A stretch of DNA of 64,000 bases, taken from contig CBDCOU010000003.1 of assembly GCA_965219935.1 (NCBI GenBank), positions 558,001 through 622,000 of the forward strand, read 5' to 3'. The stretch is from Bin34 sp965219935. GTDB taxonomy: Bacteria; Chloroflexota; Anaerolineae; Caldilineales; Caldilineaceae. This document shows positions 8,410-17,485 of the stretch, one piece after another; position 1 is the stretch's first letter; every line of letters begins with the position of its first letter. The notes under the pieces were generated by a model. The model ran no database searches and was not told the origin of the DNA. It saw only the letters and a list, made by a program, of their open reading frames with translations. A program made the position numbers and the translations under genes.

Positions 8410-9714
8410 ATGAAGTCGGCTTCCTCGGACCGCATCCTGTCCCTCATCATGGCGGGGGGTGCCAGCGAAACCCTGGGCGCGCTCACGGAGGCCAGGGCCG
8501 AGCCGGCCCTGCACATCGGCGGCAAGTTCCGGCTGATCGACTTTCCGCTGAGCAATCTCACCAACAGCGAGCTGTACAACATCGGGGTTCTGACCCAGTA
8601 CATGCCCCGTTCCCTGAACGACCACATCGGCGTGGGCAAACCCTGGGATCTGGATCGCGCCACCGGCGGCGTGCGCCTGCTGCAGCCCTACATGGGGGGA
8701 CTGTGGGGTGGCTGGCAGAGCGGCAACGCCGATGCGGTGCGGCGCAACCTTGACTTCATCCGCAATCAGGGGGCCACGGACGTACTGATTCTGGCGGGGG
8801 ATCACATGTATCTGATGGACTACCGTCCCATGCTGCGGCAGCACATGGAACGGGGCAGCGAAGCCACCGTCGGAACACGCCACATCACGTCGCCGCACGA
8901 CGCCTTTCGCTACGGGATGCTGGTGTCGGACCAGGAGCAGCGACTGCTGGCGTTTGAGGAAAAGCCGGGTCGCAGTCGCCGGTCCATGTCAAGCATGGGC
9001 ATCTACGTCTTCGACGTGAACGCTCTGGCCGACGCCCTGATTTCCCATCCGGAACTGAACGACTTCGGCCGTGACGTGATTCCGTGGTTCCTGGAACGGA
9101 AAGCCAGGATCCACACCTACGAGTACAAGGGCTACTGGGCGGACGTGGGTACGGTCCAGGCCTACTGGGAAGCCAACATGGGACTGATCGCCGACGAACC
9201 GGCGCTGAACCTGTACAACCGCCAATGGGTCGTGCGGACCCGCAGCGAAACGCAGGCGGCCGCACGCATTGAACCGGATTCCGACGTGTCCGACAGTCTG
9301 GTTTCCAATGGATGCCTGGTGGGGGGAACGGTAAGGCACAGTGTGCTGTCACCCGGAGTGGTGGTCGAGGCCGGAGCCCGCGTGACCAATTCCGTGGTCC
9401 TGCGGAACGTGCACATTGGCGCCGACGCCGTAGTGGATCGGTGCGTAATTGACGACGACACCGTGATCGGCGCGGGTGCCTTGGTTGGACACGGAGAGGA
9501 CGAGGCTCCAAACCGACAACTGCCCGACGTGCTCAACACGGGCCTGACATTGATTGGGCTCAATACCCATGTGCCGCCCGGCTGCAAAATTGGACGCAAC
9601 GTCCAGGTGCACTCTCGAACTGATGCGGATGAGTTTCCAAGCGCAGGAGAAGTGGTGTCCGGTGACATCGTCGGGAGGGATCCCCGCCGCCGGGGCGAGC
9701 CGACAGACGTTTGA
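8410..9714 (+). CDS. GlgC-like protein with altered catalytic loop, GlgD-type regulatory subunit candidate
   Basis: This 434-residue paralogue lies directly downstream of glgC. It keeps the overall fold, the GDHMYLMDYRPML segment, the FEEKPGRS loop and the C-terminal beta-helix hexapeptides (VSDSLVSNGCLVGG onward). It has lost two hallmark features of catalytic pyrophosphorylases: the GxGTRL loop reads AGGASETL, and the KPA lysine is Glu (EARAEPAL). By analogy with the GlgC/GlgD pair of Firmicutes, I infer a non-catalytic partner in a mixed tetramer. The ATG at 8410 has a purine-rich ribosome-binding site (aggacggcagga). A TTG at 8392 would overlap the glgC stop. Confidence 0.8.
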   Translation: MKSASSDRILSLIMAGGASETLGALTEARAEPALHIGGKFRLIDFPLSNLTNSELYNIGVLTQYMPRSLNDHIGVGKPWDLDRATGGVRLLQPYMGGLWGGWQSGNADAVRRNLDFIRNQGATDVLILAGDHMYLMDYRPMLRQHMERGSEATVGTRHITSPHDAFRYGMLVSDQEQRLLAFEEKPGRSRRSMSSMGIYVFDVNALADALISHPELNDFGRDVIPWFLERKARIHTYEYKGYWADVGTVQAYWEANMGLIADEPALNLYNRQWVVRTRSETQAAARIEPDSDVSDSLVSNGCLVGGTVRHSVLSPGVVVEAGARVTNSVVLRNVHIGADAVVDRCVIDDDTVIGAGALVGHGEDEAPNRQLPDVLNTGLTLIGLNTHVPPGCKIGRNVQVHSRTDADEFPSAGEVVSGDIVGRDPRRRGEPTDV

Positions 9715-10011
9715 CTTTCGCGTGTGGCTGGCCTTGTCCGCCAAACAGCGCGCCTGCTGTCCAATTGCCTATGGAGAGGGTGACACCGGCCGCCGCCAGA
9801 TCCAGCGAAAGGCCCCGGAGTCGGTTTCCCGATTGCGCTTCCTGGAGACTGCTGGCTGCGGACGTGCGTTTACAACCTGTGACCCGATGCTCGCCTCGCA
9901 GAGTGCGGGGTGCCGGTCGGATTCGCCTGCCCGGCAAATGCAGCTTGACTTTCCCGAATTTGGTACGGATGTGGCTGTTGCTCCACCCGCACCGCGACTT
10001 GAAGGATGCTT
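9715..10011. other. Gap upstream of gnd, no gene recognised
   Basis: Just under 300 bases contain no convincing coding frame, hairpin terminator or RNA gene that I can see. The promoter of gnd may be here, but no clear consensus pair was found. Confidence 0.4.
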
Positions 10012-11424
10012 ATGCCTACAGCTGACATTGGATTGATTGGCCTCGCCGTGATGGGCCAGAACCTGGTCCTGAACATGGCGCGCAACGGATACCGCGTGGC
10101 GGTTTACAACCGGACCACCGCGCGCATGACGGAGTTCGTGAACGCCCATGCGGGTGTTTCCGTTGCAGGATGGGCGACACTCCCCGAGTTCGTGGCCGAT
10201 CTCAAGCCGCCCCGCAAAGTCATGGTGATGGTGCAGGCCGGCGGTGCCGTGGATGCGGTGATTGGAGAGCTTGTACCCTTGCTGGAACAAGGGGACTTGA
10301 TCATCGACGGTGGCAACAGCCATTACACCGACTCCGAGCGGCGCAGCCGGGACGTGGCTGCGGCCGGCCTGGAGTTCATGGGCATAGGCGTCAGTGGCGG
10401 CGAAGAAGGCGCCTTGTGGGGACCGTCCATCATGCCCGGAGGTTCAAGCGAGTCGTGGGCCGAAGTCGAGCCCGTTCTGACCGCGATCAGCGCCAAGGCG
10501 GAGCGGGACGGCAAACCGTGTGTCGCCTACATTGGACCCAGGGGTGCCGGGCACTACGTAAAGATGGTCCACAACGCCATCGAATACGGAGATATGCAGT
10601 TGATTGCGGAGGCCTATCAAATCCTGTGCGACCTGGGGGGATTGAACAACCGGGAACTGGCTGCCACGTTCAGCGAGTGGAACGCCGCGGAACTGGACAG
10701 CTTTTTGATTGACATAACTGCTACCATTTTCGAAACCCGCGACGAGGAAACCGGCAACGATCTGGTGGATATGGTTCTGGACAAGGCTGCCCAGAAGGGC
10801 ACAGGCAAGTGGGCCAGCCAGGACGCCCTGGACTTGGGGGCTCCGATTCCGACCATCAACGCGGCGGTGGTGGGCCGCATCGTGTCGAGTTTCAAGGACC
10901 AGCGGGTAGCGGCGTCCAGGGTCTTGTCCGGTCCTGCCACGGTACCCGGAGACATGGATCGAGTCACACTGGTTGAAGGGGTGCGCGCCGCGCTCTATGC
11001 CGCCAAAATCAGCGCTTATGCACAAGGCATGGCACTGCTGGGTTTGGCCAGCGACGAATACGGTTACGAACTGAATCTGGGGGAGGTTGCCCGCATCTGG
11101 CGCGGCGGCTGCATTATTCGCGCCCGTTTCCTGGATCGCATCACGGAGGCCTACGAGCGGGATCCGCACCTGCCCAACTTGATGCTCGACGGGGAGTTCC
11201 GGGCCGCCTTGGCACAGCGTCTGCCGGCTTGGCGTACCATCGTGGCGGAGGCGGTCAAGGCCGGTGTACCCGTTCCGGGGTTGTCGGCCAGTCTCGCCTA
11301 CTACGACTCCTATCGGAGCGCCCGGCTGCCTGCCAATCTTATTCAGGCTCAGCGGGACCTGTTCGGAGCCCATACCTACGAGCGTACCGATCGGCCCGGA
11401 ACCTTTCATTCAACTTGGTCGTGA
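10012..11424 (+). CDS. gnd: 6-phosphogluconate dehydrogenase, decarboxylating
   Basis: This enzyme oxidatively decarboxylates 6-phosphogluconate to ribulose-5-phosphate with NADP+ in the pentose phosphate pathway. The 470-residue protein has the family's normal length. It shows the N-terminal dinucleotide fold GLIGLAVMGQNLVLNMARNG, the substrate loop DGGNSHYTDSERR, and the signature GIGVSGGEEGALWGPSIMPG. The catalytic Lys region follows as GAGHYVKMVHNAIEYGDMQL. The ATG at 10012 is preferred over 10006 because the gaagga ribosome-binding site overlaps the latter. The TlpA-like gene follows after 4 bases. A lactonase-family protein that might supply its substrate is encoded at 15499-16536. Confidence 0.95.
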   Translation: MPTADIGLIGLAVMGQNLVLNMARNGYRVAVYNRTTARMTEFVNAHAGVSVAGWATLPEFVADLKPPRKVMVMVQAGGAVDAVIGELVPLLEQGDLIIDGGNSHYTDSERRSRDVAAAGLEFMGIGVSGGEEGALWGPSIMPGGSSESWAEVEPVLTAISAKAERDGKPCVAYIGPRGAGHYVKMVHNAIEYGDMQLIAEAYQILCDLGGLNNRELAATFSEWNAAELDSFLIDITATIFETRDEETGNDLVDMVLDKAAQKGTGKWASQDALDLGAPIPTINAAVVGRIVSSFKDQRVAASRVLSGPATVPGDMDRVTLVEGVRAALYAAKISAYAQGMALLGLASDEYGYELNLGEVARIWRGGCIIRARFLDRITEAYERDPHLPNLMLDGEFRAALAQRLPAWRTIVAEAVKAGVPVPGLSASLAYYDSYRSARLPANLIQAQRDLFGAHTYERTDRPGTFHSTWS

Positions 11425-11428
11425 GCCC

Positions 11429-12010
11429 ATGTCCACCGAGGCCAGCCCAACCACCGGTCCCGTGCCGACGGCTTCCCCGGCACGCTTTTGGCTCGCGGCC
11501 ACGTTTCTCACGCTAGTTCTCGGTTCGGCATGGATCTGGGTGTCGGCACCCGGCCGCACATCCGCGGTGTTGGAAGACTCGGCCGGTCCGTTCATCGGCC
11601 ATGCGGCTCCGCCGATCCAACTGGTGTCACTGGAGGATCCAACCGTCGCAATCGTTGTCGATGGAGTGGGGGTGCCCGTGGCCCTCAATTTCTGGGCGTC
11701 CTGGTGCAACCCGTGCCGCCGGGAGATTCCCGAACTGGTGGAGGCCACCCAGCGCTTTGGGCAAGAAGTGCGCGTGGTTGGGATTGTGATGCCGTCCGAC
11801 GCGGATGGGGCCAGGGCCATGGCGGACGAGTTCGGCATCAACTACGAACTCACGGTGGACGCGCTGGGAGGTCAGGGGCACGCGGACTACGACGTACGCA
11901 GCATCCCAACCACCTACTTCATCGACAGGAACGGTGTCATCAGGGCCAAGGTAACGGGGGAAATGAGTGCCGCGGTCCTGACGGAAGGCATCTCGCGCAT
12001 CCTGAATTGA
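11429..12010 (+). CDS. Membrane-anchored thioredoxin-like protein, TlpA/ResA type
   Basis: The 193-residue protein starts at ATG 11429, four bases after gnd. It has one hydrophobic helix at about residues 20-38 (FWLAATFLTLVLGSAWIWV), placing the rest outside the membrane. The redox motif WCNPC is at about 92-96 in NFWASWCNPCRREIPEL. The cis-Pro region IPTTYFIDRNG is present. The insertion typical of TlpA/ResA proteins lies between. These act as extracytoplasmic disulfide reductases, often for cytochrome c maturation. No cytochrome genes are nearby, so its partner is unknown. It converges with the O-antigen-ligase-like gene, with only 6 bases between the stops. Confidence 0.88.
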   Translation: MSTEASPTTGPVPTASPARFWLAATFLTLVLGSAWIWVSAPGRTSAVLEDSAGPFIGHAAPPIQLVSLEDPTVAIVVDGVGVPVALNFWASWCNPCRREIPELVEATQRFGQEVRVVGIVMPSDADGARAMADEFGINYELTVDALGGQGHADYDVRSIPTTYFIDRNGVIRAKVTGEMSAAVLTEGISRILN

Positions 12011-12016
12011 CAACCC

Positions 12017-14149
12017 TTAGGCTGCTTCTGTGCCTTGTCGGTGTACCAATCCTACAGTCAGCAAAAGAACCCACACCATCCACAGTTCGGGCAGCGCGTA
12101 GCTGGCATCCACCATGCCGTGCGCGATTCCGGCTGTGCAGGCGCCAAGCGCAGCCACGGCCATCGGCTGCGGCCGCACAGATGACAACTGCTGTACAAAC
12201 CCGCCCGCGGCCACCCACGCCAAGGCCAAACCGGTCAGGAAGCCCGGCAGGCCCAGGCGCGTCAACAGGTCCAAGACAACATTGTGCGGATGATTCAGGC
12301 TGGGTTCGTTCCAGACTTCAGGTGCAACATAGAAGCTTCGGTACCAGTACAGGAAGTTGTCAGGCCCCACACCCGACCACCAATGGTCCGCAAACATTGC
12401 TAGCGAACTGCGCCAAAGGTGGACGCGAACCAGGGCAGGGAAGCTTTCCCGCCAATTCAGAACCCCTGACATCCGCGGTGTGTCGAGAAACGGTGCCAAC
12501 GCAGCCATGCCCACTGCCGCGGTTCCCGCCAGAATCCAGATCAACCATTTGGCCTCAGGCCAGCGTTGCCGTGTGGCGATGGCGGCAAGCAGGACCACCA
12601 GACCTCCCGCCGGCAGTCCCAGGAACAGGGCTCCCTTGCTGAAGGTGAGCAGAACCGTCCCTGCGGTCAAGGCCGCGGACGCACCCCAGGCCGATCGCCA
12701 TTTCCACGAGTTCGCAAATCCGAGCATGGCGAGGGCAACCAGCACGCACCTTTCCAGGTACAACGCCAGATTGTTGGGCGAGCCGAACAGTCCCCGCGCC
12801 CGTCTGACCCCTTCAACGTCCGTCACCTGAATGCCCTGGGTCCAGGCGACGATGCTGAATAGCGAAATCGCGACGGCCCCCGCCATCCACAGACCAATGA
12901 GGCTGTACGCGGTGCGTTCGGGGTTCGGGGTGTGTTGAAGAAGAAGAAGCAACGAGGCTAGGAACACTCCTCCGGCGAGGAAAATGGTGCGCCACTCCCG
13001 GAGTGCCTGCGGAAGGTAGTCCGCGGCCAAGGCCGAAACCAGAGCCAAGCCGATTGCCAGGAACAGGAACCGGACAACCCATCTCATGCATGGTTGAAAC
13101 GCATACTCCCGGGCCATCGGCTCGAAGATCAGGACATGGGCCAGGGTGACGGCAAAACCGCCCCAGACACCGATTTCGACCAGATTTAGAGAAAGGCCCG
13201 GTGCCAACGGCAAGGGATGGAGGTGGAAGGGAAGACCGGCCAGCGTCAGTCCCAGCCACAGAACCGGCTGCCTCGTTCCCAGTAGACCCAACAGGCCGAG
13301 TCCCGGCAACGTTAGCCACCAGTAATCGCTTACCGTGCCAACCGCGATACCTGCCGCAGCCACTGCGGCAACCGCCCCCTGAACCACCGGGGACGAGGGA
13401 AGCGTCTTCGTCAAGACTGTCTTGATCCCCAGATCCTCCAGCGTCACCGCAGACTTACGCCACGCGGGAGCCAAAGGTCTCCAGGGAGCAAGTGTCCAGC
13501 AGGCCAGGCCCAACAAGGACAGGACGCTCCCCGGCCATGTCGGCCATCCCCGGGCAGGTCCTGGATCGGAAGTCGCACCCAACAGGAAATCCTGCAACTG
13601 AAATGCCTCTTTCACCCAGGGAGCCTGCCAAACGGTCAGGGATGCGGTGTGAACTCCGGGATGGGCACTTCGGTGGGCCAATATCCATTCTGTTTCGGGC
13701 CGCATTGGCGGGTGCTCCCAAGGCGAGAGCAACGGCATTGTGCCCAGAAGGAGTTTCGAATCCAGGAACCGGCGCAACTCACTGGCAGGCGTTTGGTCAA
13801 CGATCAGGCGCAGCCCTGCCGGCACATCTGCTCTATCCAATGCCAGCCACAGTTCCGTTCCTTCCCAGGTGAAGTCAACTTCCAGTACGTCGCCCGGCCG
13901 ACACGGCGGACTTGCCGGAGCGGTACCCGGTTCGGCAGAACGACAGATCGTGCCGGCCAGCACGGGACCGACGGCCGACACCGCGGTTCCGGGGGCGAGC
14001 GTACCTGCGGTCGTATCCAATTGGTTCACGGGCAGGACAACCGTGACCGCACGGGAGCCCGACCATGCCAGCCAAATCAGGCCGGCCAACAGACATGCCG
14101 CCCCGACTGCCGTTGCAATGCCGGCCCGCGGCGTGGGTCGCGTAAACAC
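12017..14149 (-). CDS. O-antigen ligase/polymerase-like polytopic membrane protein
   Basis: The 710-residue protein begins at GTG 14149 with one N-terminal helix. An extracytoplasmic domain of about 150 residues follows, then roughly ten or more hydrophobic helices. The Wzy_C-type region near the end contains HPHNVVLDLLTRLGLPGF, the loop used to recognise O-antigen ligases (WaaL) and polymerases (Wzy). This suggests transfer or polymerisation of a lipid-linked glycan on the outer side of the membrane. The large N-terminal extracytoplasmic domain is not part of the basic family and its role is unknown. It is not in a polysaccharide cluster, although glycosyltransferases lie at 1-1724. Confidence 0.8.
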   Translation of the reverse strand: MFTRPTPRAGIATAVGAACLLAGLIWLAWSGSRAVTVVLPVNQLDTTAGTLAPGTAVSAVGPVLAGTICRSAEPGTAPASPPCRPGDVLEVDFTWEGTELWLALDRADVPAGLRLIVDQTPASELRRFLDSKLLLGTMPLLSPWEHPPMRPETEWILAHRSAHPGVHTASLTVWQAPWVKEAFQLQDFLLGATSDPGPARGWPTWPGSVLSLLGLACWTLAPWRPLAPAWRKSAVTLEDLGIKTVLTKTLPSSPVVQGAVAAVAAAGIAVGTVSDYWWLTLPGLGLLGLLGTRQPVLWLGLTLAGLPFHLHPLPLAPGLSLNLVEIGVWGGFAVTLAHVLIFEPMAREYAFQPCMRWVVRFLFLAIGLALVSALAADYLPQALREWRTIFLAGGVFLASLLLLLQHTPNPERTAYSLIGLWMAGAVAISLFSIVAWTQGIQVTDVEGVRRARGLFGSPNNLALYLERCVLVALAMLGFANSWKWRSAWGASAALTAGTVLLTFSKGALFLGLPAGGLVVLLAAIATRQRWPEAKWLIWILAGTAAVGMAALAPFLDTPRMSGVLNWRESFPALVRVHLWRSSLAMFADHWWSGVGPDNFLYWYRSFYVAPEVWNEPSLNHPHNVVLDLLTRLGLPGFLTGLALAWVAAGGFVQQLSSVRPQPMAVAALGACTAGIAHGMVDASYALPELWMVWVLLLTVGLVHRQGTEAA

Positions 14150-14268
14150 GTCAGCCGAACGGCTTCGGAGTCAGGAGTGGGGTTTGGGAAGGCCAAGCCT
14201 GTATTCGTGTCGGCAGGCTTAGCCGAAAAGATGGGGCCGCAAACGACCGAATTGAATGGGCGTCGACG

Positions 14269-14973
14269 TCAGTCGTGGAAGCGCAGAACCGCGAGCACCT
14301 TGCCCTGGATCTCCACCTGCGATGCGTGTCGTCGGATGGGCTGGTGCATGTGGTTGGGGCTGGACGGCTGCAACACCACAGAGTCCCCTTCCCGGTAAAA
14401 CTGCTTCAGGGTCATGGCATTGTCGTCCGTGATCCAGGCAGCCACCAGATCCCCGTTGCGTACCGACTCATCCTTGGACATGACCACAATATCGTTGTCG
14501 AGAATCCCGGAGTCAATCATGGAATCGCCCAAGACGCGTAGGGCGTACACATTGGCGCGGTACCCAATCCTGTCCTGGTCCACGTGAACGTGTTCGTCTG
14601 CAGTCAGCCACGTGCGGGTTTCGCCCACATCCACCGGACTGCTGGCGACGATGTTCCCCAGCACCGGTACCATCTGGTGGTTCTGCCCTTCTGGTTTCTC
14701 AATCTCAAACCCCTTCTCCTCCGCCTTGGCGTAGTTGAGTTTGATGGCGCGGCTGGCATGCCGTTCCCTGGAAATGAGACCGTGCTCAACCAACTTGCCA
14801 AGGTTGTAGTTGACCACGGAGGAGCTGGGCACGCCGATTGCATCGCAAATCTCCCGGATGGACGGGGGATATTGCCTTTGCGCAATGTATTCGTGAATGA
14901 ACTGGAACATCTTGCGTTGGCGATCTGTCAGTTCACGCAGTTTGTACTTTCCGCGTTTACCTGTGCGTGGCAT
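14269..14973 (-). CDS. lexA: LexA repressor
   Basis: This is the SOS-response repressor and self-cleaving peptidase. From ATG 14973, which has an AGGAG ribosome-binding site, it has 234 residues. The N-terminal winged helix runs from ELTDRQRKMFQFIHEY through the recognition segment PSIREICDAIGVPSSSVVN. The S24 latent peptidase domain has Ser151 in LGDSMIDSGI and Lys190 in DNAMTLKQFY. The scissile pair, usually Ala-Gly, reads Ala110-Ser111 in LGNIVASSPVD. The linker of about 20 residues is rather Lys/Glu-rich. A TATAAT element lies 45 bases upstream. No operator of known type was recognised. Confidence 0.95.
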   Translation of the reverse strand: MPRTGKRGKYKLRELTDRQRKMFQFIHEYIAQRQYPPSIREICDAIGVPSSSVVNYNLGKLVEHGLISRERHASRAIKLNYAKAEEKGFEIEKPEGQNHQMVPVLGNIVASSPVDVGETRTWLTADEHVHVDQDRIGYRANVYALRVLGDSMIDSGILDNDIVVMSKDESVRNGDLVAAWITDDNAMTLKQFYREGDSVVLQPSSPNHMHQPIRRHASQVEIQGKVLAVLRFHD

Positions 14974-15017
14974 TGCTATGCTCCTGATTGGAATCTGTGC
15001 GGTTTGCAACAATTTTG

Positions 15018-15023
15018 ATTATA
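15018..15023 (-). promoter_or_regulatory. -10 element (TATAAT) of lexA
   Basis: The minus strand reads CGTATAATC here, a perfect -10 placed about 45 bases upstream of the lexA start. The matching -35 is weak (TTAGGA at 17-base spacing). GTTGTTG and ATTGTTG on either side could be half-sites of an operator, but they do not match known SOS boxes. Confidence 0.5.
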
Positions 15024-15101
15024 CGACAACAACCGCATATTCCTAACAGAGTTTCAAACTTTGGGGCTTATATACCTGACTGTGCAGTCGGCATACCTGG
15101 T

Positions 15102-15415
15102 TCACGCATCATAGGGGCCCCCACGGGATCGTCCCTCCCCGTGCAGCAGCCCCTGTCCGCGGGCCGGAACTGGCACGGACGGAAGCCCCGCCCGTGCCAG
15201 GATGTTGATGGCCGCGTTGTAATCGGCGTTCAGGGCCCAGCCGCAGGCTTGACATGCAAACACCGCCTGCGACGGCCGGTTGGCCTTGTGGGTGTAGCAG
15301 CAACGGTTACAGGTCTGTGACGTGTACGCTGGATTGACCTTGGCTACGTGCCCCGCCTTGTACGCGAGCTTGCGCTCCAGTTGGCCCCAACCGGAGGCCA
15401 GCCCCCAAACTTTCG
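15102..15415 (-). pseudogene. tnpB: TnpB (IS200/IS605-family OrfB) C-terminal remnant
   Basis: The minus strand encodes about 100 residues ending at a stop at 15102. They include KVNPAYTSQTCNRCCYTH, then FACQACGWALNADYNAAINI. This is the C-terminal zinc ribbon (two Cys pairs) and final RuvC motif (D in NADYNAA) of TnpB, the RNA-guided nuclease of IS200/IS605 elements. The upstream RuvC and helix-turn-helix parts are missing; a stop in the same frame appears just above. The fragment lies between lexA and a lactonase-like gene, so the element inserted and decayed there. No intact tnpA or clear subterminal palindrome was seen. Confidence 0.8.
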
Positions 15416-15498
15416 ATCAACCCGGCAACAGGCCGTTGAACCTGCCAGGGAGCAGGCGTACAACGATGCAACAGACCTGCCGCCGCCGCGAACGACCG

Positions 15499-16536
15499 TC
15501 AGTTCGCCGATCGCAGCGGCAGGATCCACATTGGTTCCGTGCCAACGGCAAACCGATGTCGGAATTCCAGCCTCCCCGTACGGGGATAAATTGCGTAGAC
15601 GGTCATACAGGCCGTGGCGAGACCGGCGCAAAACAGGAATCGGTCATCGGCAGAAATGCCAAAGGCGCGGGGGATCGACTCGGTTGACTGCCAGCCTAGC
15701 CGACGGAGGTCGCCGGATTGTCGATCGACCTCAAAAAAGGCCAGGCTGTTGTGTCCGCGGTTGCTGACGTACAGGAACCGTCCGTCGTTCGTGAGTCGAA
15801 TCTGGGCACAGGTGTTGGCCAATCCCCAAGGATGGGGCAGCGTTGATACGGAACCAAGGCGAGGGCCCAGGCGTCCGTCGGGGGTCAGGCGCCAGTGGCC
15901 TACCGTGGAACTGTGTTCGTTGGAGACGAAGAGGCTTGAGCTGTCCGAATGAACCTCGAAGTGGCGCGGTCCTGCCGGTCCGACCCATGGATCGGACTCA
16001 GCCGCGGCCTTGCCGTATGGCGTCAGTGCCCCGGTGTGCCGGTCAAGTTCGAACCCGTGGATCGCGTTTTCGGTGCCGGTATGCGGGACCAGGAGACGGC
16101 CGGTTGTACCGATTTCCCTGATGCAGTGGGCTTTCGGACCGGTGGCGGCAGTCCAAACAGGCTTTGTGGACAGGCCCTTGCCTACCTGCGTGGCATGGAC
16201 CGAAACATATCCGGCTCCGTAATAGGCGGCCAGGAGCCACTCGCCTTGGCTGTCCAGGTTCAGATAACAGGGATCGGAGTCCAACTGTACGGTTTCCATC
16301 GGATCCGACGTGACCCGGGCATCCCCCGTCAACTTCCATGTCGCCAGTTGGCGGGAGCCCCTTAGGCCCCCGTACAGAGTCGAGCCGTCCAGGGACTGGA
16401 CCAGGGGACCGGGACGGGAGTGGGCGGAAAGGCGGGCCACCCGAAGCAGGCGGCCTGCTTTTGGCACATAGTCCAGGATGTCTACGCAATCCTCACCGGA
16501 CAGCGAAACCGCGATGCGGATTTTCGGGCCTTCCAT
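15499..16536 (-). CDS. Lactonase-family seven-bladed beta-propeller (6-phosphogluconolactonase-like)
   Basis: The 345-residue protein starts at ATG 16536 (MEGPKIRIAVSLSG). It is made of repeated beta-propeller blades with motifs such as GPAGPRHFEVHSDSSSLFVS, IRLTNDGRFLYVSNRGHNS and GISADDRFLFCAGLA. The pattern PRHxxxxxDxxxLYVxNE is characteristic of the lactonase/YbhE family (PF10282), some members of which hydrolyse 6-phosphogluconolactone. A longer frame on the same strand extends to 17034 but merely shadows fabI. It lies 44 bases downstream of fabI. The physiological lactone is uncertain. A link with gnd is plausible but they are not adjacent. Confidence 0.75.
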   Translation of the reverse strand: MEGPKIRIAVSLSGEDCVDILDYVPKAGRLLRVARLSAHSRPGPLVQSLDGSTLYGGLRGSRQLATWKLTGDARVTSDPMETVQLDSDPCYLNLDSQGEWLLAAYYGAGYVSVHATQVGKGLSTKPVWTAATGPKAHCIREIGTTGRLLVPHTGTENAIHGFELDRHTGALTPYGKAAAESDPWVGPAGPRHFEVHSDSSSLFVSNEHSSTVGHWRLTPDGRLGPRLGSVSTLPHPWGLANTCAQIRLTNDGRFLYVSNRGHNSLAFFEVDRQSGDLRRLGWQSTESIPRAFGISADDRFLFCAGLATACMTVYAIYPRTGRLEFRHRFAVGTEPMWILPLRSAN

Positions 16537-16580
16537 GCCGCGCTTCGTGTGGTTGTCCTTGCCGGTTCGGCAGGCTCGGA

Positions 16581-17387
16581 TCAGCCGTCCGGCTTCAGCG
16601 TCAGGGAACCGATTACGGAGTCGTCGGGGGCACCCATGATGTTGTACCCACCGTCCACGTGCATGACCTCGCCCGTGATGCCGGTGGACAGGTCGGAGAC
16701 CAGGAACTGGGCCGTATTGCCGATGTCGGTCTGGGTTACCGTCCCCCCCGGGGCAACGTGGCCGATGTAGTCCAGGCTCTTGCGGAACCCGGCAATGCCG
16801 GAGGCCGAGAGTGTGCGGATGGGACCTGCCGAAATGGCGTTGACCCTGATGTTGTCCTGACCCAAGTCCCAGGCCAGGTAGCGAACGGAAGCTTCCAGGG
16901 CGGCCTTGGCCACTCCCATTACGTTGTAGTTGGGGGTGACCTTCTCGGAACCGAAGTAGGTCATGGCGATGATGCTGCCGCCGTTCGGCATCAGGGCTGC
17001 CGCGTGCCTCGACATCGCGATTAGGCTGTAGCAACTGACATCGAGCGCGACCTGGAACCCTTCCCTGGACGTGTCCTGGAAGCGTCCACTTAGATCCTCG
17101 CGCGGTGCGTAGGCAATGCAGTGGGCCAGGAAGTCGATTGTCCCGAACGTGGCCTTGGCCTGCTCAAAGGTTCGGGCCAGGGCCGCCTCATCGGTCACGT
17201 CGCACTCCTCGATCAACCGGCTGTCGAGGCTCTCGGCCAAGGGGCGCACGCGGCGTTCGAGTCTTTCGTTGGCGTAGGTGAATCCCAATTCGGCTCCCTG
17301 GTCATGCAGGGCCTGGGCGATGCCCCAGGCAATGGAGTTCTTGTTGGCAACACCGAATATCAAGCCTTGCTTGCCTTGTAGCGACAT
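16581..17387 (-). CDS. fabI: Enoyl-[acyl-carrier-protein] reductase FabI
   Basis: This enzyme performs the NADH-dependent last step of each fatty-acid elongation cycle. The 268-residue protein starts at ATG 17387 with ribosome-binding site agaagg. The atypical FabI glycine motif is in IFGVANKNSIAWGIA. Catalytic Tyr144, Tyr154 and Lys161 lie in AMTYFGSEKVTPNYNVMGVAK. The C-terminal lid and HVDGGYNIMG end are present. It follows tyrS by 98 bases and precedes the lactonase-family gene. acpP, whose product carries its substrate, is at 36742-36975, not adjacent. Confidence 0.95.
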   Translation of the reverse strand: MSLQGKQGLIFGVANKNSIAWGIAQALHDQGAELGFTYANERLERRVRPLAESLDSRLIEECDVTDEAALARTFEQAKATFGTIDFLAHCIAYAPREDLSGRFQDTSREGFQVALDVSCYSLIAMSRHAAALMPNGGSIIAMTYFGSEKVTPNYNVMGVAKAALEASVRYLAWDLGQDNIRVNAISAGPIRTLSASGIAGFRKSLDYIGHVAPGGTVTQTDIGNTAQFLVSDLSTGITGEVMHVDGGYNIMGAPDDSVIGSLTLKPDG

Positions 17388-17485
17388 GTGTGACCTTCTT
17401 CGACTGGAGTTTGGCTTGCGAGGGGGTTCGTGTTCTTCCAAGACTGCGTCTGAGGCTCCGGACCCGCAGTTCGGTCAGACCCGCT

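Noticed and set aside
16537..17034. A longer reading frame extending the lactonase-family gene upstream to 17034
   Set aside because: The extra 166 codons lie inside fabI on the same strand in another frame and give a low-complexity His/Arg/Gly-rich peptide. The ATG at 16536 begins the conserved propeller.
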